Shown piece by piece: positions 41,101 to 52,376 of a stretch of 64,000 nt of DNA (position 1 is the stretch's first letter; each line of letters opens with the position of its first letter). The notes under the pieces are model-generated. The model was not told the origin of the DNA. It saw only the letters and a program-made list of their open reading frames with translations, and did no database searches. A program made the position numbers and the translations under genes. This stretch comes from Rebecca billardiae RCC1528 (taxonomy: Eukaryota > Haptophyta), in contig OZ251225.1 of NCBI GenBank assembly GCA_965240325.2, forward strand, positions 2,294,001 to 2,358,000, read 5' to 3'.

Positions 41101-44100
41101 CGCCGCGCGAGAGGCAGCAGCCGCCTTTGGAGTTGCGCCGCGCGGCGGCCGGCGCCGACGGCGGCGGCTGTTGCGGCGGCGGCGGCGGCTGCGCTTCGCA
41201 GCCCTGCGCCGCCGCGTCGTCCGCAGCGCTCGCGCGCCGCGGCGCACGCGGGCCTAGCGTGGCGCGGAGCTCGTCGTAGATCTCGTCCACCACCTGCTCG
41301 AGCAGCGCCTCGTCCTCGAAGCCGCACTCGGCGCGCAGGATGCCGCGCAGCGCTTGCTCCTCCGCGCGGCGCCGCTGCGCGTCGCCCAGCGCCGAGTGCG
41401 CGGCCGGCGCGAGCGTGCGCGCAAACGCGTGCTTGAGCATCGTCAGCCCGCCCTCGGCGCGCGGGAGCCGCAGGACGAGCGGCAGGAAGGCGCTCGTCGC
41501 GCTCGCCTTGGTCTTGACGGCCAGATGCTGCGCCCTCGCGCCCGCGCACGCCGCCGGCGCGCCGCCGGCCGGCTGGGCGGTGCCGCACCCGCCGCCGCCA
41601 TCGGCCGAGCCGCGGGCTGGGAGGGAGGCGACGCTGCCACCGAGTGCTGCCGCGCCGCCCCTGGCCGAGCAGGGCGCGCTGCCGCCGTCGGAGTCGGTGC
41701 CGCTCTCGTCCGACGGCTCGGCGAGCGCGCCCGCGACCTCGCCCTCCGCCGCCTCCTCCTCGAGCGAATCTTGCGAGCTCGTCTCGTCCAGATTCTCGTG
41801 CAGGGCATATGCGCCGATCCACTCGTCCGCCGAGCGCTCGATCTGCGCAAACAGCCGCGACTGGAGGACGCTCAGCTCGGCCATCGCGCGGGAGAGCGTC
41901 TTGAGCTCGAGCTCGAGCTCGCGCCGCGTGAGCTGCCGCGCGGTGAGCGTCTGCGTCCGGTGCATCTCGCGCGCGCGCAGCTTGTCCAGCACAGTCGCAA
42001 TGTCGTACGACTGAGCCACCCTGTACAGCGCGCACAGGATGCGCTCGGGCTCGTACCGGGGCGGCAGCGTGGCGGAGCACTGGTGCACGAGGAGGGCGGC
42101 GACCTCACTGTTGTGCTCGAGCGCGTCGATCAGCGCCGTCGCGCCCCACCGGTCCACGGCGCGCACGTCCGCCAGCGCGGAGATCAGGCAGTGCGTCGTC
42201 GAGATCGAGCCCGCGCACACGGCCAGGTGGAGCGGCGTGCGCGCGTCGTAGTCGGCCGCGTGCAGCGGCGCGCCCGCGTGCACGAGGAAGCGAACGAGGT
42301 TGACGTTGCCGTCGGAGGCGGCGGTGCACAGCCGGTTGAACACGGTGAGCGGGTTCGCGCGCGCGCCGCGCTGCACGTGCAGGTGCGCCACCAGCTCGTG
42401 CTCGTTGCTCAGCGCGTCGTCGATCGGCTTGTTGCCCCAGCGGTCGCGCAGGTTCACGTCTGCGAGCGCGCCCATCAGGAACTCGACCAGCCGCATGTCG
42501 CCCTCGGCGGAGGCGAGGTGCAGCGCGGAGCGCCCGTCGTAGTCGACGGTGTTGATCTCGACGCCGTGCGAGAGCAGCGCCTGCACGCGCGCGATCGAGC
42601 CCTGCGCCACCGCCTCGAGCAGCAGCGCGCACGGCCGCTGCAGCTTGAGCTCCGCGCCCTGCGCGCTCAGCACGCTAGCCACCTCCGCGTGGTTGGAGAC
42701 GATGGCGTCGCGCAGCGGGGTGGAGCCCCAGCGGTCGGTGAGCGAGGGGTTGGCGGTGAGCTCGCACAGCAGCGCCACCACCTTCGCGTTGCCCTCCGCC
42801 GCCGCGAGGTGCAGCGTCGTGCGCCTGTCGTAGTTGCCCGCGTTCACGTCCAGGCCCTTGGCGGCGAGCGCGCGCACCGTCTCGACGTCGCCGATCGAGG
42901 CGGCGTAGCTCATCTGCGTGATCGCCTCCTCGTTGCCCTCGACGATGGTCTGCTGGATGATCGCGCGCAGCGCTGCGCACGTAGAGGGAGGCGGAGGGGC
43001 GGGCGCCGCGGCGGCAGCGTCCGCCGCAAACTGGTTGGTCTCGTGGCTCGGCGCGGCGGCGCGCCATGGTAGTGCGGTGCGCGGTCGGCGCGGCGCGCAC
43101 CCTCAAACTCCTCCTGCTCGTCCTCGGAGAGCGCGCCGCCCAGCCCCGCGCCAGTGTCCGTGACGACCGTGCCCTGCCGGTCCAGCCCGAACTTGCGCAG
43201 CATATTCGCCACGATCAGGTCCGCCTGCTCCGGGTACGCGCCGATGATCTCGTCGTAGTCCGCGCCCGTGATCACGAGCAGCGTCACGTCCCCGGCGGCG
43301 GTCGCGCTCACGGTGAACGGCTGCTGGATGCCGAGGAAGAAGCCGAGCTCGCCGACGACCTGGCCGTCGCCGAGGTCTGAGCGCAGCGTGGACTGGTGCA
43401 CGTCGCCCTTCCGCACGTGCAGCGAGCCGTTGGTCAGCCATAGCAGCTCCCTCGAGCCCTCGCCCTGGTTGAAGAGCACCTCGAGCGGCATCACGTACCG
43501 CTCCTTGAGCACGATCACGATCTGGTTGAGGAACTGCGGGTTGCAGCCGTGGAAGACCCACGCGCCCTGCACGTGGCGCGAGTGCGTCGCTGACGCGACC
43601 TTCACCTTGAGCGAGAGCGGCATCTGCTCGAAGATCGTCTCGGTCGAGCTCGAGCGCTTCGTGTGCTGGAACTCGAAGTGCGAGCGGATCTTCTTGGACA
43701 CCGCCGGCGGCAGCGAGCGCTTGGCGCAGTACTCGTCAACCGCGCGCAGCAGCTCCTTGAAGTGCGCCGTGTTGCTGTCCACGCGCACGAGGTAGTGGAA
43801 GAGCGTGCCGAGCACGAACGCGTAGAACACCTGCCGCGCGCGAGAGGGGGAGCAGATGGCCCCGCATGCACGCGCGCGTCAGCCATCCCGCGCGCATGGC
43901 CGGCTGACGAGTCGAATGGAGTGCGCACTGCGCCGCTCCTTCGCAGTCTGACGTGCGCGCACGATTTGCACGATGCAGATCAGGACGGCAAATGCCAGCT
44001 CGTTCACCTTGGTCAGCGTGAGGGGGCCGTACCCCATGGCCGAGATGCCCGACCACGCCATGAAAAGAGAGAGCATGTACCGCTGCCAGTCGCTCGCCTC

Positions 44101-45200
44101 CGCCGGGTCGAACTGCGAGTTGTCCGCGAGCAGCTCGAACTGCGCGCTCCACGAGGGAAGCGCCAGCTTGGCGCCCGCGCCGTGCTCGGCGAGCAGCCAC
44201 CAGAGGCACGCGACCCTGCGAGTGGTGGTGCGCGCGCAGGGAGCGTAGGCGGTTGGGGCGTGTCGCGTGCAGGCGGGAGGCGTCAGTAGTGAGCCATCCT
44301 CCATGCATGCCTCCAGGCCGCGCACCGCGCGCACCAGTGCGGCACGGAGAAGAGGAACACGCTGAACTTGTACGTCGCGAGGAAGGCGACGTTGGTCGTC
44401 AGGTCGCCGTTCATCAGGTGCACGTAGCTCATCAGGTCGAACACGCGGCCGAGCCGCACGAGCTGGGCCGCCCACCAAACGTACGGGAACGACAGCAGCA
44501 TGTACACAGCACGACCGCTGTGCAGCACGACGACGGTGAGCAGGTCGCGCGCGAGGCGCGTGCGCGTGTACACATGGTCTGCAGGCTCTGCTGCCCGCGC
44601 CTTGCCTCGCCGCCGCGCGTGTCGGAGCTCCTCGAACACGCAGACGAGCTCGAACGCATCGGCCACGACATCGATCACAATCACAGCGGGTGCGGCGAGG
44701 AGCGTCCTCGGGAATGCGAGACGCGCGGGGATGGCAACGAGCTCGTACGTGAGCAGCGGGAGCCTCATCGCCTTGTACACCGCCACCCACCATGCGCGCA
44801 CCTCGTTCTCCGCGTCGCGCAGGCGCTGCTCGCTGTCGGCGTTCTCCACGCCGCGCTCGCCCAGGTCGTCGACGACGAGGCCGGGCAGCCAGCTGACGTG
44901 CAGGTGGCGCTTCGAACTGCGAACGGCGCTGTGGCGGAGAATGCCGACTCTATCTGTGCTAATGATCGCGCGCTCACTGCCCCGTCGGCAGCAGGGGAGC
45001 AGGCGTTGCCAGCGCGGTCCCGTGCCGTGGGCCATCACGTGGTCGCGAAACGCGCTGGATGGTCGTCCGAAGAAAGCGAGCGCGAGCTCCGGCCAAGCTT
45101 GGCGCCACCGCTGGCGCCACCGCTCGCCAGCGGTTCTACTTGCTTGATTCAAAGCTGTTCGCCTTCTCCGTGTTCGGTGGTTCGTTGATGACATGATCAT
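35168..45200 (-). CDS. Tandem-fused K+ channel: two 6TM-cNBD-ankyrin units in one polypeptide
   Basis: Exons 45200-44335, 44215-43963, 43830-43101, 42972-37363, 37255-36256, 36085-35617 and 35479-35168 sum to 9240 nt (3079 residues), with every junction in phase. Unit 1: S1-S6 (about 137-400), pore SGISAMGYGP, C-linker, cNBD (VFHGCNPQFL to GELGFFLGIQ), six ankyrin repeats from residue ~620, then a coiled coil. A ~1000-residue low-complexity linker has one degenerate EF-hand-like loop (FDSHGRGAVHWRD). Unit 2: S1-S6 from ~2000, an Arg-rich S4 (RCLKLINVRYVLRAYRAFER), pore AITTLGAGQV, a second cNBD, five ankyrin repeats and a basic coiled tail. The order matches plant AKT-type channels, done twice. 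It should sit in a membrane and conduct K+ under cyclic-nucleotide-fold control. An alternative is two genes with a hidden break; exon 4 is open for 5610 nt. The start (ATG 45200) is uncertain. Confidence 0.83.
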
Positions 45201-45483
45201 AGTCACTGGTGATTATGATCAGCTCATCAGCCAGCAACCTCAAATCAGCCTCTATTGCGAAGCGCTATATTTGTTTGACGAATATAGCCATGTACCCGAC
45301 AATTTTCGTGGTACGGCCCTTGATTGTGGTTTTTGGGAGCTGCCTTGCGCTCTGATGTGTACCCCATAATTGAAAAAACGCCAACGGTGTAGCCATTTCG
45401 GTTCACGACCGGAACTGCCGACGACGACGAAACAGGAGCGACTTGCGCCGTCAAACGTCGCTGAACAAGGGAAAAGACCAATT

Positions 45484-45720
45484 CTATGATTTAAAGACAC
45501 CTGCAGGCACGAGGGCGCAGCTCTCCTGATTCGTCTGTCGAAGTACTGATTGGAGACAGAGGGTGTTGAGCGCGTTGGCCGCGGGTGAGGACCTAGTCGT
45601 CGCCGATGCTCGGATCACACGGAGGCAGTAGGTGCCCAGGGATGCCGCTGAAGTATTTGCAGTCGTCGCCGGCCTGAAAAGTACCGTTGGTGGCACTTCG
45701 CCGAATAAAAATTGGTACGG
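45484..45720 (-). repeat. Dispersed repeat copy (minus orientation)
   Basis: Read in reverse, it runs GGCGACGACTGCAAATACTT, then a GGCATCCCTGGGCACCTACT block, CTCACCCGCGGCCAACGCGC, AGTACTTCGACAGACGAATC and AGGAGAGCTGCGCCCTCGTG, ending GTCTTTAAATCATAGAATTG. It matches 52600-52810 over most of its length. The 45201-45483 and 45721-46260 flanks have only low-complexity ORFs I cannot support as genes. Confidence 0.75.
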
Positions 45721-46539
45721 TTGGTGGCAGGACCGTTGGCCTGGCACTCCAGCCCAAATTTGGGCCCGTTGGTGAGAGTGGCAGTCGGCCGTGCGGCCGA
45801 AACTTTCGCGCCTTCGCCGCGGGCGAGAAGGCCGGCGAGCAGGCCGGCACGCTGCGTTGGACGTGCGCGGCTCGCGCGCACGCGCGAGTGCAGGCCGTGT
45901 GTCAGTGGGCGCAGACTCAGCACGGCCGTGCGCGCCATGTCGCGTGCCGCCGCCGTGCATGGCGCTCGCACAGCGCCACCATCGCGCCGTCACATGCGAA
46001 AGCAGGGCGGCGGCGCGGTGCGGTGGTGGCGCGCGCCGGGTTGCGCGCACCGCCCCGTGGCAGTGTACGCGGTGGGTGGCGACGCGCGTGGCCCTTGCGA
46101 GGCGCGCAGCCGCGCGCTCCGTGAACGCGCCGCGATTGCGCGCGCGCACGGCCGTGCTGCGGCGCTGCGGCCCCACAGGGCTGTGCGCATTGCGTAATGG
46201 TGGCGGTCTGAACAATATTCGGCGTAGTGGTCAGTTAAATTCGTTCCGCTTCGGCGACTTTTATTTTCCCCCGATGAGCGCACCATCAATTTGACCCAAA
46301 CCTGCGTACGTAGCTACTCCACCATGACCAGCCACCGACCAAGTAGGCGACGACATCATCCACCAGCTGCTGAACAAGTAGGGGACGGCCTTGCCGACAG
46401 CCAACATGCTCACTCGCCGCCTTGGATTTGGTACCCATGCACCGTTCCTGGCGGGCCTGACTACGTCGACGACGACAACAACATCCACCATGGCGACCAA
46501 CATCAACGTGCTCACACCACTGCCACTGCTGCAAGCTTC

Positions 46540-46620
46540 GACCATTACCACGACAGACGAATCAGGAGAGCTGCGCCCTCCGGTGCCTGTGTCTTTCAGA
46601 AATCATACTCATAGAATTAC
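46540..46620 (+). repeat. Dispersed repeat copy (truncated)
   Basis: CGACAGACGAATCAGGAGAG, then CTGCGCCCTCCGGTGCCTGT and GTCTTT, followed by an interrupted AATCATACTCATAGAATT, matches the 3' ends of the copies at 45484 and 52810. Upstream similarity fades quickly. Confidence 0.7.
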
Positions 46621-46823
46621 TACTGCTATGACAGTAGTGAAAAAAAGTCGTCGCGACGAAACGACCCGTGATGACTCCGGCGCCAAAATGTCACTCCGGC
46701 ATGCGCTCTGTACCAGTCGTGTGTTACCGCGACTGCCGACGACTGACGAGCGAGTGAGGACTGATGAATAAGGCATCGTCATCGTAAGCTACCTCCGCCG
46801 AGCACTCGAGCAATAAGCCGTAG

Positions 46824-47990
46824 CTAGCCGAGAGCTGCGAGGGCGGCGAGCAAGAGGCGCGCATGATGCCTGGGTACCACCTCCCAGCAATAATGAGTGC
46901 AGTCCGACGTCACGAGATCTATCTTGTACTTGCCGACGATGCGGTGCTCCAAGCCCTGGTCGTGTTCAGCGAAGACGCTCGGGATGACGGTGACGCCGCA
47001 GTCCACCGCGCGCTTGATCTCCATCGCCTGGACCTTCGCGTACTGCACGCCGTACGGCTCGACACTCGGCATGCAGCGCGCGAGGCTCAGGCCCGGCGGA
47101 GCTGTGGATGCGTTGCGAGTTCGCGGGGCGCCCGCGTACAAGCCGCTCTCGCCCTCGCCAGGGAAGTGCTGCGTGGAGGTCAGCCGCCAGAGCGCCATGG
47201 GCACGTCGTGTCCTTGTACCCACGCCCGCTGCAGCTCGCACGCGGCCCGCAGGTAGGGGCCGACAAAGTGTGACACGCCGAGGCCGTTGAAAATGACAAC
47301 GTCCCGGCGGGAAAGGCGGTCGCCCCGGCTCGTCCGAAGGGCGCCTTCCCGAGCCCCCTGCAGGTATAGCGCGGCATCGCGCGGCACCTCCATCTTGTGC
47401 CGCTTCTTCCACGTGTTGGACATCTCGATCATCATCGTCCCACCCCCACGCAGAGAAATCTGGTGCATACCCCGCCTTTGTGGCTCGGCCGGCTTCTCAA
47501 CGTCCACCACCTGCTCGCGCAGGGCGACCTGAACCATCTCGTACTGCTGCTCCATCAGCGAGTCCCCGACGAACACGACCGTGCGGTTCGCCAGGGCAGC
47601 GGCCAGCGCGCGCGCGTCGTCGGCGCGACCGAGCGAGCACCGATCCGGCGAGAAGATGCCAATCGTGTGCGTGTACCTGGGCACGCGGTGCTCGTAGCCG
47701 CAGGGGCCGTACCTGTGGCGCCGAGCCATGCGCGAGAACTGCTCACGCACGCGGGCCGCCGCGGCGTCCGTCCCCGTGCGCGCAAACGTGGGCACAATGC
47801 TGCCCCAGGGCTGATGCGACAAGATCGACCAGCTCCCGTTGAAGTCGGTCACCCCGGGCATCGCGATCACGGGGTAGCCCCTGGGGTCAGCAGCATAGCA
47901 TGGTGGCGTCATGCTGTCACCCCCTGCGGGGAGGAGGACAAGCGCAGGCAGCGCCAACCGCGCCAGCCCACCGCTGCGCACGGCGGACAT
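46824..47990 (-). CDS. TBL-like PC-esterase (putative glycan O-acetyltransferase), secreted
   Basis: A single exon of 388 residues from ATG at 47990. The N-terminus is a good signal peptide or signal anchor (ARLALPALVLLPAGGDS). TVVFVGDSLMEQQYEMV carries the GDS block with nucleophilic Ser, and the C-terminal SDCTHYCWEV carries the D-x-x-H pair. These two motifs with this spacing define the PC-esterase family, which includes trichome-birefringence-like and CAS1 O-acetyltransferases. Members move acetyl groups onto polysaccharides in the secretory pathway, so a Golgi role in modifying wall or scale polysaccharide is likely. Length matches the family core. Its substrate cannot be told. It stands alone, with 357 bp of unremarkable DNA upstream. 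Confidence 0.8.
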   Translation of the reverse strand: MSAVRSGGLARLALPALVLLPAGGDSMTPPCYAADPRGYPVIAMPGVTDFNGSWSILSHQPWGSIVPTFARTGTDAAAARVREQFSRMARRHRYGPCGYEHRVPRYTHTIGIFSPDRCSLGRADDARALAAALANRTVVFVGDSLMEQQYEMVQVALREQVVDVEKPAEPQRRGMHQISLRGGGTMMIEMSNTWKKRHKMEVPRDAALYLQGAREGALRTSRGDRLSRRDVVIFNGLGVSHFVGPYLRAACELQRAWVQGHDVPMALWRLTSTQHFPGEGESGLYAGAPRTRNASTAPPGLSLARCMPSVEPYGVQYAKVQAMEIKRAVDCGVTVIPSVFAEHDQGLEHRIVGKYKIDLVTSDCTHYCWEVVPRHHARLLLAALAALG

Positions 47991-48348
47991 GGTGATCGCC
48001 GTTCCAGCATGCACTTTTGTTCGGCGCCGGACACACTGTTGTGCAGTTGGTTTTGGTGGGTCTCAGGCTGTGAGAACGGTGCTCTAGTTACTGAGTCTAG
48101 TACGTTGTCGCCTGCCTGAGCTGTGTGCGTCCCTTCTTCTTCAAAGTAAACTGCAATGCTGGAGGACGGCCCGAGAACGTCGCGGCCGGATCAGCGCACT
48201 GAACTACACAATACCCCATACATGCATGCACAAGATACTATGATCGCGCTCGGCTCCGCGCAGTGCCGCCTAAACTTGCTACTTTTCGCGGCAGCAAGTG
48301 GAGCCCCTGCTCTCGGCTGCCTGCGGCGGCCGCGTGCCCCCGCCGGCC

Positions 48349-49952
48349 TCAGCTGAGCGCGAGCTCATCCAGCACCGAGTACAGCTCGATGTGCTCGTTC
48401 TGCTCGATGATCCACTCCTTGAAGGGCAGCACCTTGTGCCCGCGCCTGTGCAGCGATGACTTGGCGTCATAAAAGGTGCACACGTACACGTCGAAGAGGA
48501 TGAGGAACATGTACCGCTCGAGGTACTTGATGCCGACATGCAGCTCCTGCGTCGAGCGGCAGCCACCGGGCACCACGCGCGAGCGTGCGTGAGTGGCGGG
48601 CGGGCGCTCTGGGCGGCCGCGGGGCGGGCAGGCGCAGCGCGCGTCGCGCCCTCGCGCGACGCACGCACCATGTCGCGCTTCTGCGGCGACGGGTGGGTCT
48701 CAGCGCGGTCCTTCTTGACGAGGATGTCGCGGCGCAGATTCTGCATCTGCTCGCACTTGTCGATCACGCAGTCCACGAACCGCTTGCGCTCCGCCCCCGA
48801 GCTGAGCCTGCTCACCAGCTTGACGACCGCCAAGTACTCGCCCCACTCGAGGTCGCCGCCGTCGATCTCGTCCTCGGGCTCGTCGGCGCCGCCGCCGTCG
48901 GCGGGCCTCGACTCGAGCTGCTTCGCCTGCTCGATGAGGCTGCCGGGCATCAGCCTGACGGGCGCCACGTCCCACTCCGCCGGGTTGAACAGCGGCCCCG
49001 CGATTGAACGCCACGCGATGCACGCGATGGTCATGCCCGTTGTCGTGCGGCCGCGGCCGAGTTGGCAGTTGAACACAAACGCTCGCTTCTCGACGGTCGA
49101 GCCCATGCAGCTGAGGATCGTGTCGAAGTCGGCCTCGTGGGGCGGCGACTCGTCGGTGATCGGCACGCGGTGGTACCGCACGCTGTACACGCCGTCCTCG
49201 CGCAGCTGCTGGTACAGCTCGCGCGCGGTGCACACCGTGTCGGGTGTGATCCCAACCTCCCAGTACGAGTATGACTCTCCCCACGCAGCGACCGCGTTGT
49301 CCATGGGCTTGGTCTCGTCGGTGACGAGCAGCGAGCCGCCGAAGCGGGCGGCCTCGGCGAGCACCTCCTGCTTCAGCACCGCCTCCGCCTGCTCCACGCT
49401 CGCCCGCGCGATACCCACGTTCTCCAGGTTCTTGAACGGACTGCTGCGCTCCTTTGTGCAGAACGGTCGGCCGTGGATGTAGATGACGGGCTCCTCGCGC
49501 AGGTTGAACCAGAGCACGGTCTCGCCGCGCTGGGCCACGCGCGCGCAGACGGAGCGCAGCCCACGCGCGGTCGGCGCGCCGAGCCCGTACACCGGCATGT
49601 TCTCCACCTGCCGGAAGTTGGGCGCGCCGTTGATCTGCTCGGGCAGCTTGGTGTTGTAGCACGACGGGAAGTGGTCGGCCTTGAGGATGGTCTGCCGGCG
49701 GAGCACCTGGCCATTGCGGATGCCACGGCAGACGAAGCTCACCTCCGCCTCGGTCGCGATGCGCGTCTTCGTCGGCGGCTGCAGGGCAGCCGCCGACGAC
49801 TCGTGCGTGCCGCTCGCGTTGGGCAGCGGCTCGAGGGGCCGCCCTTTCTGCCGGGTGCTTCGGCCAGCCCACGGCGCGGTGCGCGGCAGCACGTGCGCGG
49901 GGACCACGGTGGAGCTCACGTTGCCGATCGGTGGCAGTGGCGCGGCCGTCAT
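48349..49952 (-). CDS. Paladin-like phosphatase, single catalytic domain
   Basis: Exons 49952-48669 and 48546-48349 join in phase to 493 residues; the intron is 122 bp (GTGCGT donor). The ATG at 49952 (MTAAPLPPIG) is the first in frame. WFNLREEPVIYIHGRPFCTK is the paladin signature before the active site, and VFNCQLGRGRTTTGMTIACI holds the CX5R loop (C-Q-L-G-R-G-R). The C-terminal exon (LHVGIKYLERYMFLILFDVY to SVLDELALS) matches the paladin tail. Animal paladins (~850 residues) carry two such halves; this protein has one, with its C-terminus. Paladin acts on phosphoinositides in animals; the activity here is inferred. It looks complete. Confidence 0.85.
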
Positions 49953-50389
49953 CGCGTTCCCCGCGTATGACGCGCCCGGGCGGAGCGGGCGGCGCTCCCC
50001 GCGTCTGCTTGGGGACGTCCTCGGACGCGTGAGATGCGCCGAGCAGCAGGGGACACCCTTGCGTAACGGGATGTTGGTGATTAAAAAACGACGCGAACGG
50101 ACGAAATCTCCTGCACGCAGCAATCATTCTGGTGGAGATCTCTTGGCGCGCTGTCAAATGGCGGTCTCACCACGTACATATGCAGTAGACACGGGCAGGC
50201 TCAGGTTGTCAACCGCATGCCGACAAGCCGCACTGATGTTTCAGCCGGCCCGGGCAGCGCTGTGCGGCGGGCCACTACATAAGACTGGTCCATACACTGA
50301 TCGTAGCAGTCCCGCCTGTGCCGGCCTGTCGTGAAGCCTGTTGTCTCGGTTGACCCGCGGCTCCGGCTCACGGCTGCCCGTGGCGAGTC
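49953..50389. other. Intergenic region
   Basis: I see no gene between the paladin start and the SGF29 3' end. The open frame continuing upstream of the paladin ATG has no ATG. Confidence 0.55.
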
Positions 50390-51551
50390 TCACGTGGCCT
50401 CGTTCAGCCCCGCGGGCAGGTGCGTGACGTACGCGGCCGGCACCGCCTCCGTGAGGGCCGGCTGCCCTTGCTCCAGGTCGATGGCGTCGAACGCGAGCAC
50501 GTAGTGACCCCTCCCAGCTGCCTCGTCGGGCGCCTGCACCACGGTGGCGCGGCAGAAGCGCGACGTGGACGGGTAGAGTGCAAACACGGCCGTGCCCTCA
50601 GCAAAGGTGTTGCGCGCCGAGCACACGCTCAGCGCCGGGAGCGCGGCGGGCAGCGGGTGGACGAACTTGGAGGTGATCGTGTGCACCCTGCGCCGCACGG
50701 CGCGGGTCAGGTAGGCAGGCACGCGCCAGCACGGGATGCAGTCAGCGTGGGGTAAGCAGCGTGGCACATCGCCCCGAGGCGACGCGGCCGTCGGGGCGCT
50801 CAGGGGAGGCGCCGGCCGCGCGTGCGCACACGCACCTGCCAGACTCCGTGCCGTCGTCCGCGCGAAGGATGTACTTGCTCTTCGCCGGCATGTATCGCGT
50901 GACGAGCGTCAAGACCCACTGCTGCGGGAGCACCTTTGGCCCCGAGACGCGCGCGATCACCCGTGCGCCGACCGCATGCACCGCGCCGCTCGGAGGCGGC
51001 ACGGCGCCGCACAGAGGCTCCTCCGCCTCGGCGCCAGAAGCCTCGGGCAGCTCCACGTCGGGGTAGTGCGAGGACGACACGGCGGCGGGCAGCTTGGGGT
51101 CGGCCTCAGAGGTGCGTGCCTTCTTCGCCTTGGGCCCATTCCCTCCCGCGCTCGACGGCATGCTGCTCGTGCCCGCGCCCGATGCCGAGCCCGCCGTGCC
51201 GTTTGCGCCGTTCTGGAGCGAGCCACTTCTTGTGCCGTTCGGCGAGCCTGCGCGCTGGCTGTCGGCGGCAAGCAGGCCCCCGATGGAGCGTTTGGACGTG
51301 CTCGTGCTCACCGAGCGCAGGAGCGCTTCCAGGTTCCGCACGCAGCTCGACAGGAGGTGCTGCTCCTCCCACGACAGCTTGATCGCTCGCTCGCAAAGTA
51401 TCTCCAGCCGCTGCGCGACGAGCGCGTTGGGGCCGGACGTGGCGAGCTGCTCACGGAGGCGATTCACCTGTGCCGTGGACTCACCCGACTGCCGCAAGAG
51501 TCGGCTGAGGTCCACCAGCTTCGCCGACAGATCCGCGGGCAGTAAGCTCAT
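50390..51551 (-). CDS. SGF29: SGF29-like SAGA subunit with tandem Tudor domain
   Basis: Exons 51551-50836 and 50687-50390 join in phase to 337 residues. The N-terminus is a coiled coil (LVDLSRLLRQSGESTAQVNR and following helices), then a Ser/Gly linker with a basic KAKKAR patch. The C-terminus is the SGF29 double Tudor: VGARVIARVSGPKVLPQQWV, LVTRYMPAKSKYILRADDGT, the conserved PLPAALPALSV turn, FAEGTAVFALYPSTSRFCRA and HYVLAFD. The YPSTSRF stretch matches the family's YP-x-T-T-x-F. SGF29 binds H3K4me2/3 in the nucleus and recruits the SAGA acetyltransferase. The intron is 148 bp. Confidence 0.9.
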
Positions 51552-51797
51552 GGCGCCCGCGAGATGCTCGGCGCGCGGGGCTCCCTGCCCGCCTGCGCTC
51601 CGGCCGCCGCCCGGCCTGCGCGCGTCGAATTTCGATCGTCCAACAATTTCCAATTGATGAATAACGCTCGCTCGGTCGACAAGCGCGCGAGATTCTTCTT
51701 TTTTTGCTTGGTTTGATTTATTAGAGCCCACGGTGAGCACGTCGAGACCAACATCTACTCCGGCGGTGTGAACCTGATCTTCCTCCGCCTGCGTTTC

Positions 51798-52313
51798 ATG
51801 CCCATCGACCCCGAGCACCCCATCTTCTTCGCGCCGCTCAAGCCGAGCCGCCGCATCGCCGGCGCCGCCCGCGTCCCACACAACCTGTGGGGCGTGCCGC
51901 CCGCGCCGCCTGTGCCGCCCGCGCCGCCCGCCGCTGCGCGCCGCCCTGCTCCTCAGCCGGCCGACCAACAGGCGGCGGACCCCGCCGGCCCGGAGGCGGA
52001 GGAGCCCGAGGGGGAGGGTTCGGACGATGCCATCCCGCCACCCCAGCCACCAACCGCGGCCGCGCCGTCGGACGGGCCCGAGGTGCAACAGGCCAGGCCG
52101 GCGCTCGGGGAGTCCAACTACCGCCTGGTCCTGCCCCCCGGCGCCGCGGCAGCCGGCAAGCGCGCGGCGACCGAGCCGTCCACGCCGGCGGAGGAGGATG
52201 GGCCCTCCTCCGCTGGCGGGAGCGACGCCAAGCCGGCCAAGCAGGCTCGCACCGCGTCCCTCGGCGACCCCCCCCGTGACCTGGCTGCCGCCGCGCCGCA
52301 GTCGCTGGCGTAG
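51798..52313 (+). CDS. Unrecognised Pro/Ala-rich ORF, perhaps a mobile-element relic
   Basis: The frame opens about 51714, after a TGA, and reads through HVETNIYSGGVNLIFLRLRF before its first ATG at 51798. It then becomes Pro/Ala/Glu-rich and stops at 52313. The start of the frame looks like the end of a folded domain, followed by disorder. I recognise no family. It is followed at once by 24-bp coding-style repeats and a dispersed repeat, so it may belong to a 5'-truncated mobile element inserted between SGF29 and mitoferrin. It may equally be the last exon of an unseen gene. Confidence 0.3.
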   Translation: MPIDPEHPIFFAPLKPSRRIAGAARVPHNLWGVPPAPPVPPAPPAAARRPAPQPADQQAADPAGPEAEEPEGEGSDDAIPPPQPPTAAAPSDGPEVQQARPALGESNYRLVLPPGAAAAGKRAATEPSTPAEEDGPSSAGGSDAKPAKQARTASLGDPPRDLAAAAPQSLA

Positions 52314-52376
52314 AGCCGCGCGCGGCGCTGGCGCGCCAGACGCGCCCGGTTGGGCAGCGCAGGCACCCTCAGCGGC

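Noticed and set aside
39000-41800. Gene boundary between the two channel units
   Set aside because: No stop codon occurs in 5610 nt of exon 4, and I see no acceptor/donor pair that would end unit 1. The single-gene model is preferred, though transcript data could overturn it.
45484-46215. 243-residue minus-strand ORF
   Set aside because: It has no ATG at its start, is low in complexity, and its end is the dispersed repeat rather than a protein family.
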